From the NCBI GenBank assembly GCA_030655275.1, contig JAURVW010001349.1, forward strand, positions 1 to 32,365: 32,365 bases of DNA, given 5' to 3'. Made by a program: the position numbers and the translations under genes. This DNA is from Solirubrobacteraceae bacterium (GTDB lineage Bacteria > Actinomycetota > Thermoleophilia > Solirubrobacterales > Solirubrobacteraceae). The first letter of the stretch is position 1; each line of letters begins with the position of its first letter. The notes under the pieces were generated by a model that made no database searches, was not told the DNA's origin, and saw only the letters and a program-made list of their open reading frames with translations. Of this stretch, positions 6,821 through 13,983 are shown piece after piece.

Positions 6821-7773
6821 GACTGGGGCTCCTTCGCGCCGAGGCCGGCAGCGATCGTGGTGGCGTCCTTGCGGAGCAGTTCGAGGTAGGACGGGACGGG
6901 CCCGTCCGGCTTGGAGAGGGAGTCGACGTAGAGGGTGCCGGCGAAGCGCGACCCGGACTCGCTGGCGACGCGCTCCTGGCCCTTCGCGCTCACGGTCGAC
7001 TCGCAGAACACGCCGGGGACCTTGCGGTCGCGGACGAACCGCACGACGGCCGCGATCTGCTGCGGCGTGCCCTGCTGCTCGGCGTTTACCGGCCACAGGT
7101 ACATCTCGTCGAGGTCCAGGTCGCGGGCGAGGTAGGCGAAGGCGCCCTCGCAGGTGACGAGCGCGCGCTGGTTCGCGGGGAGCTTGGCGAGGTCGGCCTT
7201 CACCTCGTCGCCGACCTCCTTCAGCTTCGCGGTGTAGGCGGCGGCGTTCTTGGTGAAGGTGGCGGCGCCCTGCGGGTCGAGCTTCGTGAGCGCCTTGCGA
7301 ATGTTCTCCACGTAGATCACGGCGTTGTCGGTCGACATCCACGCGTGCGGGTTCGCCTTGCCGGCGTACTCGCTCTCGCCCTCGATCGGGATGGGGATGA
7401 TGCCGTCGGTGAGCGTGACCGAGTCGACGCGCGCACGGCTCACGAACTGCTCGAACCATCGCTCGAGCCCAAGGCCGTTCTCAAGGATCAGGTCGGCCTT
7501 GGCGGCGTTCTTGAGGTCGCTCGGGGTGGGCTCGTAGCCGTGCACCTCGGCGCCGGGCTTCGTGATCGAGGCGACGTTCACCCGGTCGCCGGCGACCTCA
7601 CGGGCCATGTCTGCGATCACGGTGAAGGTGGTGAGGACGGTCTTGCGACCGTCGGCGCTCGCAGTCTCCTCGTCGGTCCCGCAGCCGGCCACGCCGACGC
7701 CGAAGAGGGCAGTTGCGAAGAGGAGAGCGAGGACGCGCCACCGTGAGGCGCGACGAAGTGAAGGTTTAGCCAT
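6817..7773 (-). CDS. Manganese-type ABC transporter substrate-binding lipoprotein (cluster A-I)
   Basis: A 318-residue lipoprotein. From ATG 7773 there is a basic start, a hydrophobic segment and a lipobox VAG|C (Cys31), so it is anchored outside the membrane. Metal ligands line up with PsaA/MntC-type manganese proteins: His near 78 (VHGYEP), His near 143 (NPHAW), Glu near 209 (TCEGAFAYLA) and Asp near 284 (YVDSLS). Zinc-type proteins usually have His at the third position and a His-rich loop; here there is Glu and no His loop, which favours manganese. It is the first gene of the operon. The ORF track's earlier start at 7803 would place the palindrome and the -10 inside the coding region. Gene names differ between species (sitA, mntA, mntC, psaA), so no symbol is given. 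Confidence 0.92.
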   Translation of the reverse strand: MAKPSLRRASRWRVLALLFATALFGVGVAGCGTDEETASADGRKTVLTTFTVIADMAREVAGDRVNVASITKPGAEVHGYEPTPSDLKNAAKADLILENGLGLERWFEQFVSRARVDSVTLTDGIIPIPIEGESEYAGKANPHAWMSTDNAVIYVENIRKALTKLDPQGAATFTKNAAAYTAKLKEVGDEVKADLAKLPANQRALVTCEGAFAYLARDLDLDEMYLWPVNAEQQGTPQQIAAVVRFVRDRKVPGVFCESTVSAKGQERVASESGSRFAGTLYVDSLSKPDGPVPSYLELLRKDATTIAAGLGAKEPQS

Positions 7774-7785
7774 GCCTAAACCATA
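7763..7785 (-). promoter_or_regulatory. DtxR/MntR-like operator overlapping -10 and start codon of the Mn transporter
   Basis: GGTTTAG-CCATGC-CTAAACC (7763-7782) is a 20-bp palindrome with one mismatched pair and a CATG core. It overlaps the -10 TATGGT (7780-7785, minus strand) and includes the ATG at 7771-7773, which lies 6 nt from the -10. The TTTAGGC-type half-site resembles operators of the DtxR/MntR metalloregulator family. Binding here would block a leaderless transcript start when manganese is plentiful. The regulator gene is not in the window. Confidence 0.6.
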
Positions 7786-7913
7786 GTCGGTCAGTCTGAA
7801 CAAATGAAGAGGGCCCGTGGACGAAACCCTGAGTCGCTCGGCCTGATCGGCCCGGACGGCGGGCGCCGGCGGGGAGCAAGATGGCTCTCACGTTCGGTTC
7901 AGGGAGCCCTCGG

Positions 7914-7919
7914 TAGAGT
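7914..7919 (+). promoter_or_regulatory. Possible -10 (TAGAGT) for uppP
   Basis: TAGAGT lies 9 nt before the uppP ATG, so a transcript would carry only two or three leader bases. No Shine-Dalgarno sequence is present. Confidence 0.4.
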
Positions 7920-7928
7920 CCCGCGCCG

Positions 7929-8795
7929 ATGCTGCTCGCCGCTGCCGACCCGCTGAACTTCTTCGAGGCGATCGTCCTCGGGATCGTGCAGGGCCTCACC
8001 GAGTTCCTGCCGATCTCGTCGAGCGCCCATATCCGGATCGCGTCGGCCTTCGCCGGCTGGGGCGACCCGGGCGCGGCCTTCACGGCCGTCACGCAGATCG
8101 GCACCGAGATCGCGGTCGTCCTGTACTTCCGCAAAGACCTCATCCGGATCCTCACGGCCTGGTTCAAGTCGTTGCCCGCGCGCAAGTGGCCGACCGACCC
8201 GGACGCGCGCATGGGTTGGCTCGTGATCATGGGCACCCTGCCCGTCGTGATCCTCGGGCTCTTCCTGGAGTCACCGATCGACTCCGCCTTCCGCGACCTG
8301 CGCCTGATCGCCGTCACGCTGATCGTGTTCGGCCTGCTGCTCGGCTGGGCCGACCGCGTGTCGCGCTCCGAACGCGAGCTGAAGGACCTCACCGTCAAGC
8401 ACGGCCTGATCTACGGCTTCGCCCAGGCGATGGCGCTGATCCCGGGCGTCTCTCGCTCCGGTGGCACGATCACCGCGGGCCGGCTCCTCGGCTACTCCCG
8501 TGAGGCCGCGACGCGGTACGCGTTCCTGCTGGCGCTGCCGGCCGTGTTCGGCTCCGGCGTCTACAAGCTCAAGGACATCGGCGGCTCGGAGCAGGCCACC
8601 GGCTGGGGCCCGACCATCGCGGCGACGATCGTCGCCTTCTTCGTCGGCTACGCCGTGATCGCCTGGCTCATGCAGTACCTCAAGACGCGCTCGTACGCGC
8701 CGTTCGTGTTCTACCGCGTCGGCCTCGGCGTGCTGCTGCTGGTGCTCGTGTTCTCCGGCGCGATCGACCCCGACAGCGGGTACGTCGCGCCGTAG
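7929..8795 (+). CDS. uppP: Undecaprenyl-diphosphatase
   Basis: A 288-residue polytopic membrane protein of the BacA/UppP family. It removes a phosphate from undecaprenyl diphosphate outside the membrane to recycle the lipid carrier for peptidoglycan, and gives bacitracin tolerance. Both signature regions are present: QGLTEFLPISSSAH near the N-terminus, with its catalytic glutamates, and PGVSRSGGTI in the middle, with the conserved Ser-Arg. Many members have SSSGH where this one has SSSAH. Around seven to eight hydrophobic segments and the length fit the family. It is a single gene with its own promoter and a strong hairpin right after the stop. Confidence 0.95.
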   Translation: MLLAAADPLNFFEAIVLGIVQGLTEFLPISSSAHIRIASAFAGWGDPGAAFTAVTQIGTEIAVVLYFRKDLIRILTAWFKSLPARKWPTDPDARMGWLVIMGTLPVVILGLFLESPIDSAFRDLRLIAVTLIVFGLLLGWADRVSRSERELKDLTVKHGLIYGFAQAMALIPGVSRSGGTITAGRLLGYSREAATRYAFLLALPAVFGSGVYKLKDIGGSEQATGWGPTIAATIVAFFVGYAVIAWLMQYLKTRSYAPFVFYRVGLGVLLLVLVFSGAIDPDSGYVAP

Positions 8796-8797
8796 GG

Positions 8798-8816
8798 CGG
8801 GCCGCGCCGCGGCCCG
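8798..8816 (+). terminator. Terminator hairpin of uppP
   Basis: CGGGCCGC-GCC-GCGGCCCG is a perfect 8-bp, all-G/C stem starting 2 bases past the stop codon. No T tract follows. Confidence 0.6.
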
Positions 8817-8832
8817 ACGGTCGGTCGGTCGG

Positions 8833-8875
8833 GTGGGCTGGATTGACCGCGCTATTCGCCGTCAACGGAGCCCAC
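8833..8875. repeat. 43-bp palindromic repeat, copy A
   Basis: The outer arms GTGGGCT and AGCCCAC pair (7 bp). Then comes a 3x3 internal loop, TTGAC with GTCAA (5 bp), a C/C mismatch, GCG with CGC, and a 5-base loop. Copy B is 72 bases downstream and differs at a single base. Both lie between the convergent uppP and GNAT genes. Confidence 0.85.
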
Positions 8876-8904
8876 GAGGGTCCGGGCGAGTCGCGCGGTT
8901 TGTC

Positions 8905-8947
8905 GTGGGCTGGATTGACCGCGGTATTCGCCGTCAACGGAGCCCAC
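8905..8947. repeat. 43-bp palindromic repeat, copy B
   Basis: Identical to copy A except for one base in the inner stem/loop (GCGGTATT against GCGCTATT). It has the same orientation as copy A and is separated from it by 29 unrelated bases. Such near-identity in non-coding DNA suggests recent duplication or selection on the structure. Confidence 0.85.
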
Positions 8948-9034
8948 GACACCGGGGACGATCCGTGCCGGTCGGCGTGGGCGTCGTAAGCGTCGACAGT
9001 CTTGCGTCGCCGCCGTGCGCCGCCTGTCGCCCAC

Positions 9035-9640
9035 CTAGAAGTCCTCGGCGAAGGCCGTGAGTCGCGCGTAGAGCTTCTCCTTCGCGGCCGGCCATTCCTC
9101 GGGGGTCATCGAGTACATCATCGAGTCGCGCAGGTCGCCGTTGCGGCGCACCGCGTGCCGACGGATCCGGCCGTCGAACTGCGCGCCGAGCGCCTCGATC
9201 GCGGCCTGGGAAGCGTAGTTCTCGCCGTCGGTGCGCCATCCGACCACCGAGGCGCCGAGCGTCTCGAAGGCATGCTCGAGCAGCATGAGCTTGCAGACGG
9301 GGTTCACGTGCGTGCGGTGGAATCGCTTTGCGTAGAACGTGTAGCCGATCTCCACGCGACGGGCCGGCAGGATGATGTCGTGGTAGCTCGTGCTGCCGAT
9401 CACGTCGCCGGAGGGCTCGTCGATCACCGCGAACGCGACCCGCGAGCCGGCGTTGCGCATGTCGATCGCCAGCTGGATGTACTCGGCGGCGGATTCCTCG
9501 TCGGGCACCCAGGTGACCTTCAGCTTCGAGAGGCCGTCGGCGCTGCCGGCCGCCGCCAGGCCCGCCTCGTGCTCGAGTGAGAGGGGGACGAGGGCGACCC
9601 CGCCGCGCCGGAGGGTGACGGACGGGACGACGAACGACAT
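9035..9640 (-). CDS. GNAT-family N-acetyltransferase (RimJ/RimL-like)
   Basis: A 201-residue protein. ATG 9640 is preferred over the ORF-track start at 9688 because TACGTT lies 7 nt upstream and the frame before it looks non-coding. The sequence follows the Acetyltransf_3 layout: an N-terminal LVPLSLEHEAGLAAA strand-helix, a central FAVIDEPSGDVIGSTSYHDI beta region, VEIGYTFYAKRFHRTHVNPVCKLMLLEHAFETLG (acetyl-CoA loop and helix), then VGWRTDGENYASQAAIEALGAQFDGRIRRHAV, typical of enzymes acting on protein N-termini or small amines. The usual Q/RxxGxG/A loop is altered to KRFHRTHVN, as in other members of this subgroup. The substrate is unknown. Confidence 0.86.
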   Translation of the reverse strand: MSFVVPSVTLRRGGVALVPLSLEHEAGLAAAGSADGLSKLKVTWVPDEESAAEYIQLAIDMRNAGSRVAFAVIDEPSGDVIGSTSYHDIILPARRVEIGYTFYAKRFHRTHVNPVCKLMLLEHAFETLGASVVGWRTDGENYASQAAIEALGAQFDGRIRRHAVRRNGDLRDSMMYSMTPEEWPAAKEKLYARLTAFAEDF

Positions 9641-9647
9641 CAGTCCC

Positions 9648-9653
9648 AACGTA
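9648..9653 (-). promoter_or_regulatory. -10 element (TACGTT) for the GNAT gene
   Basis: On the minus strand TACGTT is followed by 7 bases and then the ATG at 9640. No ribosome binding site is seen, so a leaderless start is likely. Confidence 0.55.
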
Positions 9654-9718
9654 ACCCCGCCACCCGGCGGGGGCATGAGGGCATGCACACAGAGGCGTCA
9701 GCCCGGCGCCGACCAGGG

Positions 9719-9768
9719 GCCGAACGTCGAGATCCACCCCCTGGGAGGGGTGAATTTCGACGTTCGGC
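9719..9768. repeat. 50-bp interspersed palindromic repeat, copy 2
   Basis: It has the same outer arms as copy 1 (GCCGAACGTCG, CGACGTTCGGC). The inner arm carries a T-to-C change that weakens pairing, and the mismatch pair is AG against TT. It lies 89 bases past the purT stop and before the GNAT promoter, both minus strand. Confidence 0.85.
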
Positions 9769-9856
9769 GCGGGGACGTCGACCTGGCCTGCCCGTCGGCG
9801 CCGCAGCCAGCGTGTCGTCGGTCGCGCCAGCCGGCCGGCCGCGCTGCGGCTGTGCC

Positions 9857-11071
9857 TCAGCGCACGCGCAGCTTCGACGCCGCTTCGCGGGCGACGAGAC
9901 GGGCGGCGTCGGCGTCGGTGCCCGTGGCGAGCGCCACACCCATGCGGCGGCCTGGTCGCGCGTCGGGCTTGCCGAAGACCCGCACGTCGACGGTCGGATC
10001 GACGGCCATCGCCTCGGCGACGCCTTCGACGAGCGGCTCCGAACTCACCTCGGTGGCGAGCAGGACGGCGCTGGCGCCCGGGGCGATCTGCGGCACGAAC
10101 CCGTCTTCGTCGCTCGGGATCGGGAGCCCGAGGATCGCGCGCACGTGGAGGGCGAACTCCGAGAGGCGCTGGGTGGCAAGGGTGACCATGCCCGTGTCGT
10201 GCGGGCGCGGGGAGACCTCGCTGAAGAGCACCTCATCGCCGCGGATGAAGAGCTCGACCCCGAAGAGCCCGGTGCCGCCGAGCGCCTCGGTGACGGCGGC
10301 GGCGACGCGCTTGCTCTCGGCGAGCGCGGCCTCGCTCATGGGGTGCGGCTGCCAGCTCTCGCGGTAGTCACCGTCCTCCTGGACGTGCCCGATCGGCTTG
10401 CAGTAGACCGTGCCGCCCGCGTGGCGCACGGTGAGGAGCGTGATCTCGTAGTCGAACTCGACGAAACCCTCGACGATCACGCGGCCGAGCCCGACGCGCC
10501 CGCCCTCCTGCGCGTACTGCCACGACGCTTCGGCGTCGGCCGGCGTGCGGACGACGCTCTGGCCCTTGCCCGACGACGACATCACCGGCTTCACCACGCA
10601 CGGCGTGCCGACGGAGGCGACGGCCTCCTCCAGCTCCTCGAGCGAGTCGCAGAACCGGTAGGGCGAAGTCGGAAGGCCGAGCTCCTCGGCCGCGAGGCGA
10701 CGGATGCCTTCGCGGTCCATCGAGAGGCGAGCGGCGAGAGCGGTCGGGACGACGTGCAGGCCGTCGGCTTCGAGCTCCTGCAGCACGGGCGTCGCGATCG
10801 CCTCGAGTTCGGGGACGACCAGCATCCGAGCGCAGGGCCGGTCGCGCTCGTTGGTGAGGACGGTGCGCAGCTCGGACGCCTCGCTCATGGAGCAGACGAT
10901 GCTGCGGTGCGCGATCTGCATCGCGGGCGCACCCTCGTAGCGGTCGATCGCCACGACCTCGCAACCGAGGCGCATCGCCTCGATGGCCACTTCCCGGCCG
11001 AGTTCGCCGCTCCCGAGGAGGACGAGACGCGTGGCCTGGTCGGTGAGCGGAGGACCGAAGGGGGTGGGCAC
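9857..11071 (-). CDS. purT: Formate-dependent phosphoribosylglycinamide formyltransferase
   Basis: A 404-residue ATP-grasp enzyme that makes formyl-GAR from GAR, formate and ATP, the folate-independent route for step 3 of purine synthesis. The GTG at 11071 starts [27 protein letters not shown], matching the normal PurT N-terminus, and TATCTT lies 7 nt upstream; the ORF-track start at 11128 is too early. Seen: the GSGELGRE nucleotide/GAR loop, [11 protein letters not shown] (ATP-grasp P-loop), [51 protein letters not shown] (metal and substrate motifs) and a C-terminal [17 protein letters not shown] domain. Length is close to E. coli PurT. PurN is also encoded nearby. Confidence 0.95.
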   Translation of the reverse strand: MPTPFGPPLTDQATRLVLLGSGELGREVAIEAMRLGCEVVAIDRYEGAPAMQIAHRSIVCSMSEASELRTVLTNERDRPCARMLVVPELEAIATPVLQELEADGLHVVPTALAARLSMDREGIRRLAAEELGLPTSPYRFCDSLEELEEAVASVGTPCVVKPVMSSSGKGQSVVRTPADAEASWQYAQEGGRVGLGRVIVEGFVEFDYEITLLTVRHAGGTVYCKPIGHVQEDGDYRESWQPHPMSEAALAESKRVAAAVTEALGGTGLFGVELFIRGDEVLFSEVSPRPHDTGMVTLATQRLSEFALHVRAILGLPIPSDEDGFVPQIAPGASAVLLATEVSSEPLVEGVAEAMAVDPTVDVRVFGKPDARPGRRMGVALATGTDADAARLVAREAASKLRVR

Positions 11072-11078
11072 GACTGGC

Positions 11079-11084
11079 AAGATA
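11079..11084 (-). promoter_or_regulatory. -10 element (TATCTT) for purT
   Basis: TATCTT on the minus strand is followed by 7 bases and the GTG start. This both marks a leaderless promoter and supports the chosen start codon. Confidence 0.55.
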
Positions 11085-11180
11085 CCGGCCAGCAAACGGG
11101 CCCCGGTGTGCGTTTGGCCGCCCTGCAAGTCGCACTTCTTACGGGGTGATCGGAGTTGTGAACAAACTCGACAGGCAGGT

Positions 11181-11201
11181 TTGACCTCGTCGTACGGTCA
11201 A
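11181..11201 (+). promoter_or_regulatory. Inverted repeat TTGACC-N9-GGTCAA in the purT/small-protein intergenic region
   Basis: The 178-base space between divergent purT and the small secreted protein holds TTGACC and GGTCAA as 6-bp arms separated by nine bases. TTGACC could also act as a -35 box for the + strand gene. It may be an operator for either gene, but the short arms make chance possible. Confidence 0.3.
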
Positions 11202-11249
11202 CGAAGAACGGCACCTCGCCGCTCCCCCGGAAAGCATCACGCACACCAC

Positions 11250-11522
11250 ATGACCGGTCCCACCCGACCCTCTCGTCCACTCTCCATCAATGCGATCCTG
11301 GCCATCGCGGCGCTCTGCGCGACGGCCTCGGTCCTGGCCGTCCCGAAGGCGACCATCGCTCCGATCCCGGAAGCGATCGCCGAGACCAGCGACGCTCCCG
11401 CGGCGGCCGCCGACCAGGATCAGATCCAGCGCGACCTGACCGCCAACCTCAAGGCCATCGGCCTGGAGGCGACGATCGTGTTCAGCGTCGTCGACGCCGT
11501 GGCCAACGCAGCCACGAGCTAG
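11250..11522 (+). CDS. Small Ala-rich secreted or membrane-anchored protein
   Basis: A 90-residue protein from ATG 11250; the longer ORF back to 10983 crosses the purT promoter and start. The N-terminus has a basic patch and a hydrophobic segment (INAILAIAALCATASVLAV), then a possible signal peptidase site at VLA|VPK. The rest is acidic and Ala-rich (IAETSDAPAAAADQDQIQRD) followed by an amphipathic stretch (ANLKAIGLEATIVFSVVDAVANAA). No known family is recognised. Codon use is strongly G/C at third positions, which supports a real gene. The stop is followed within 25 bases by a very long palindrome shared with convergent purH. Confidence 0.6.
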   Translation: MTGPTRPSRPLSINAILAIAALCATASVLAVPKATIAPIPEAIAETSDAPAAAADQDQIQRDLTANLKAIGLEATIVFSVVDAVANAATS

Positions 11523-11543
11523 GAACTGCCAAACGAACGATCT

Positions 11544-11670
11544 CTAGATCGTTCCTGAGGAGGCCATCTCGGATGAGATTCGGGCTGGGCGCGACATGCT
11601 CAGGCCTCTGGCCGTGGGTGTCGTGTCCAGCCCGAAGATCCGCCGAGAGGGCTCCTCCGGGGCGATCTAG
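11544..11670. terminator. 127-nt near-palindrome at the junction of convergent genes
   Basis: From both ends inward these blocks pair exactly: CTAGATCG, GAGGAG, TCTCGG, TTCGGGCTGG, GACA and GGCC (38 bp in all), separated by small, nearly symmetric internal loops, with a 3-base apex. The right end includes the purH stop codon (11667-11669). A smaller hairpin, AACGATCT-CT-AGATCGTT, overlaps the left end. It lies between the small secreted gene (+) and purH (-), so a bidirectional terminator is the simplest reading. It is far longer than termination needs, so a structured RNA or a decayed mobile palindrome is also possible. Confidence 0.7.
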
Positions 11671-13253
11671 TGGCGGAAGTGGCGCAAGTCGGTGAAGACC
11701 ATGGCCACGCCGCGGCGGTTGGCGGCTTCGACGACTTCGTCGTCGCGCTTGGAGCCGCCGGGCTGGATGATCGCCTTGACGCCGGAGTCGATGGCGAGCT
11801 CGGGGCCGTCGGCGAACGGGAAGAACGCGTCGGAGGCGAGCACGGCGCCGTCGAGGGAGTCGACGCGCGACTTGTCGAGGGCGATGCGGACGGAGTCGAC
11901 GCGGCTCATCTGGCCGGCGCCGATGCCGATCGTGGCGCGGTCCTTCGTGATGACGATGGCGTTCGACTTCACGTGGCGCACGACGCGCCAGGCGAAGAGG
12001 AGTTCTTCCCACTCGGCTTCGGTGGGGTGGCGGTCGGAGGCGACCTCGAACTGCGAACGGTCGTCCGGGTCGGTGTCGCGGTCCTGCATGAGCATGCCGC
12101 CGCCGAGGTCGCGGGTCTCGGGGTCGATGCCGCGGCGGAAGCGACGCTCGCGGTCTTCCAGGACGCGCAGGTTGGGCTTCGCGGAGAAGACCTCGAGGGC
12201 CTCGTCGGTGAAGGACGGGGCGACGATCACCTCGACGAAGTTCTCGGCGATCTTCTTGGCGAGGGTGCCGTCGATCTCGCGGTTGAGGGCGATGATGCCG
12301 CCGAAAGCGCTGAGCGGATCGGACCGCAGGGCGCGCTCGTACGCCTCCTGCGGGCTCTCGGCGAGGGCGGCGCCGCACGGGTTGTTGTGCTTGACGATCG
12401 CGCAGGCGGAGTCGCTGAGCTCGGCGACGAGCCGGCGGGCCGAGTCGAGGTCGAGGAGGTTGTTGTACGAGAGCTGCTTGCCCTGGTGCTGCTGCACCAT
12501 CGAGAGGGCGTGCGTGCGGGTGCCGACCTGCGTGTAATACGCGGCCCGCTGGTGCGGGTTCTCGCCGTACGGCAGCTCCATCGTCTTCTCGAAGGCGCGC
12601 ACGTAGAGGTCGGGGAACTGGGCCCCGGCGCGCTCGGAGAACCAGCGGGCGATCGACGAGTCGTAGCGCGCGGTGGTGTGGAAGGCCTCGCCGGCGAGGG
12701 CGCGGCGGGTCTCGGCGGTGAGCTCACCGTCGGAGGCCTCGAGTTCGGCGATGACGCCGTCGTAGGACTCCGGCGATACGACCACGGCGGCGTACGCGTG
12801 GTTCTTCGCAGCGGCGCGGATCATCGACGGGCCGCCGATGTCGATCTGCTCGATGACGGCCGACTCGTCGAGGTCGAGGCGCGCGGCGGTCTGCTCGAAC
12901 GGGTAGAGGTTCACGCAGACGAGGTCGATCCACTCGATGCCGTGCTCGGCGGCGGCGGCGGCGTGCTCGGGATTGTCGCGAACGCCGAGGAGGCCGCCGA
13001 AGATCTTCGGGTGGAGCGTCTTGAGGCGCCCGTCCATCATCTCCGGGAAGCCGGTGACGTCGTCGACCGGGCGGACCTTGACCCCCGCCTTCTCCAGCGT
13101 GGTGAGCGTGCCACCGGTCGAGACGATCTCGACGCCGAGGGCTTCGAGACCCTTGGCGAAGTCGACGATCCCTCGCTTGTCGAAGACCGAGATCAGGGCG
13201 CGCCGGACGCGGACGGCCTCGGGCGGCGTGGGGGCTGATGCTTCGGTGCTCAC
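11667..13253 (-). CDS. purH: Bifunctional AICAR formyltransferase / IMP cyclohydrolase
   Basis: A 528-residue enzyme for the last two steps to IMP: formylation of AICAR with 10-formyl-THF, then ring closure. The N-terminal MGS-like IMP cyclohydrolase domain (residues 15-200) shows RALISVFDKRGI, STGGT, MDGRLKTLHPKI and the IDIGGPSMIRAAAKN loop. The C-terminal AICAR transformylase domain holds the catalytic Lys-His pair in CAIVKHNNPCGAA, SDPLSAFGGIIALN and IIQPGGSKRDDEVVEAANRRGVAMVFT. Length is normal. It starts with GTG at 13253. purN lies 93 bases upstream in the same direction, but a TAGGAT element before purH suggests its own promoter. The stop codon sits inside the long palindrome. Confidence 0.97.
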   Translation of the reverse strand: MSTEASAPTPPEAVRVRRALISVFDKRGIVDFAKGLEALGVEIVSTGGTLTTLEKAGVKVRPVDDVTGFPEMMDGRLKTLHPKIFGGLLGVRDNPEHAAAAAEHGIEWIDLVCVNLYPFEQTAARLDLDESAVIEQIDIGGPSMIRAAAKNHAYAAVVVSPESYDGVIAELEASDGELTAETRRALAGEAFHTTARYDSSIARWFSERAGAQFPDLYVRAFEKTMELPYGENPHQRAAYYTQVGTRTHALSMVQQHQGKQLSYNNLLDLDSARRLVAELSDSACAIVKHNNPCGAALAESPQEAYERALRSDPLSAFGGIIALNREIDGTLAKKIAENFVEVIVAPSFTDEALEVFSAKPNLRVLEDRERRFRRGIDPETRDLGGGMLMQDRDTDPDDRSQFEVASDRHPTEAEWEELLFAWRVVRHVKSNAIVITKDRATIGIGAGQMSRVDSVRIALDKSRVDSLDGAVLASDAFFPFADGPELAIDSGVKAIIQPGGSKRDDEVVEAANRRGVAMVFTDLRHFRH

Positions 13254-13262
13254 AGGGGTCCG

Positions 13263-13268
13263 ATCCTA
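13263..13268 (-). promoter_or_regulatory. Possible -10 (TAGGAT) for purH
   Basis: TAGGAT on the minus strand is 9 nt upstream of the purH GTG, so the transcript would have a two- to three-base leader. Read-through from purN is also possible. Confidence 0.45.
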
Positions 13269-13346
13269 TCCCAGCGGCCCCCCGACCGGTTGGGTGGCCA
13301 GCAGTTCTGGACAGCGATGGGACACGTTGCGCCCCGCCGCGGAGGA

Positions 13347-13934
13347 TCAGGCGGGGCTGGGCGGCGCTGCGGAGGCGACACCGGTGACCGCTTCGCAGAG
13401 CAACTCGTGTTCGATCGGCTGCAGCAGGTTGCGTACCTGGCCCGAGTCCGCGCCCGACGGGATGTCGACGGCGCGCTGCAGCAGGACGGGGCCCGTGTCG
13501 ATGCCGTCGTCGACGAGATGGACGGTGACGCCGGTCTCGGCGGCGCCTGCCTCCAGGGCCTGTTCGATCGCGCGCAGACCGGGGTAGAGCGGCAGCAGCG
13601 ACGGGTGCACGTTCACGATGCGGCCCGGGAACGCGGCGATGAAGACGGGGGTGAGCAGCGCCATGTAGCCGGCGAGGACCACGGTGCGCGCTCCCTGCTC
13701 GTGCAGCCACCCGGCGATGGCGGCGTCGCGCGCGGGGCGGTCCTCATAGTCGTCGCGGATGAAGACGCGCGTGGGGATACCAGCGTTCTTCGCGCGCGTG
13801 AAGGCCCGGGCGCCGGGCTTGTCGCCGCCGACCGCGACGATCTCGACCGCCGACCCGTGGATCCGGTCGATCAGCGCCTGGAGGTTGGTGCCCTCCCCCG
13901 AGGCGAGCACGGCGATACGCGGGAGTCCGGCCAC
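13347..13934 (-). CDS. purN: Phosphoribosylglycinamide formyltransferase (folate-dependent)
   Basis: A 195-residue enzyme that transfers a formyl group from 10-formyl-THF to GAR. It has the family's N-terminal RIAVLASGEGTNLQALID phosphate-binding loop, GYMALLTPVFIAAFPGRIVNVHPSLLPLYPG with the catalytic Asn-His pair, and GVTVHLVDDGIDTGPVLLQ with the catalytic Asp. I place the start at GTG 13934 because TACCGT lies 7 nt upstream; the earlier GTG at 13943 overlaps that -10. Length fits. It duplicates the reaction of PurT, also in this window. purH follows in the same direction. Confidence 0.95.
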   Translation of the reverse strand: MAGLPRIAVLASGEGTNLQALIDRIHGSAVEIVAVGGDKPGARAFTRAKNAGIPTRVFIRDDYEDRPARDAAIAGWLHEQGARTVVLAGYMALLTPVFIAAFPGRIVNVHPSLLPLYPGLRAIEQALEAGAAETGVTVHLVDDGIDTGPVLLQRAVDIPSGADSGQVRNLLQPIEHELLCEAVTGVASAAPPSPA

Positions 13935-13941
13935 GCGGGCC

Positions 13942-13947
13942 ACGGTA
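13942..13947 (-). promoter_or_regulatory. -10 element (TACCGT) for purN
   Basis: TACCGT on the minus strand is 7 nt before the GTG at 13934, giving a leaderless start and deciding between two candidate GTG codons. Confidence 0.55.
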
Positions 13948-13983
13948 CCGAGGCGGCGCGAGCCCGCGCGGCCCGAGGCGCGC

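Noticed and set aside
8833-8947. CRISPR array
   Set aside because: Only two repeat units, each palindromic over its whole length, with one 29-base spacer and no cas gene nearby.
9683-11149. 488-codon + strand ORF
   Set aside because: Antisense shadow of purT that also runs over a palindromic repeat.
11670-13238. 522-codon + strand ORF
   Set aside because: Antisense shadow of purH, with no motif and a biased composition.
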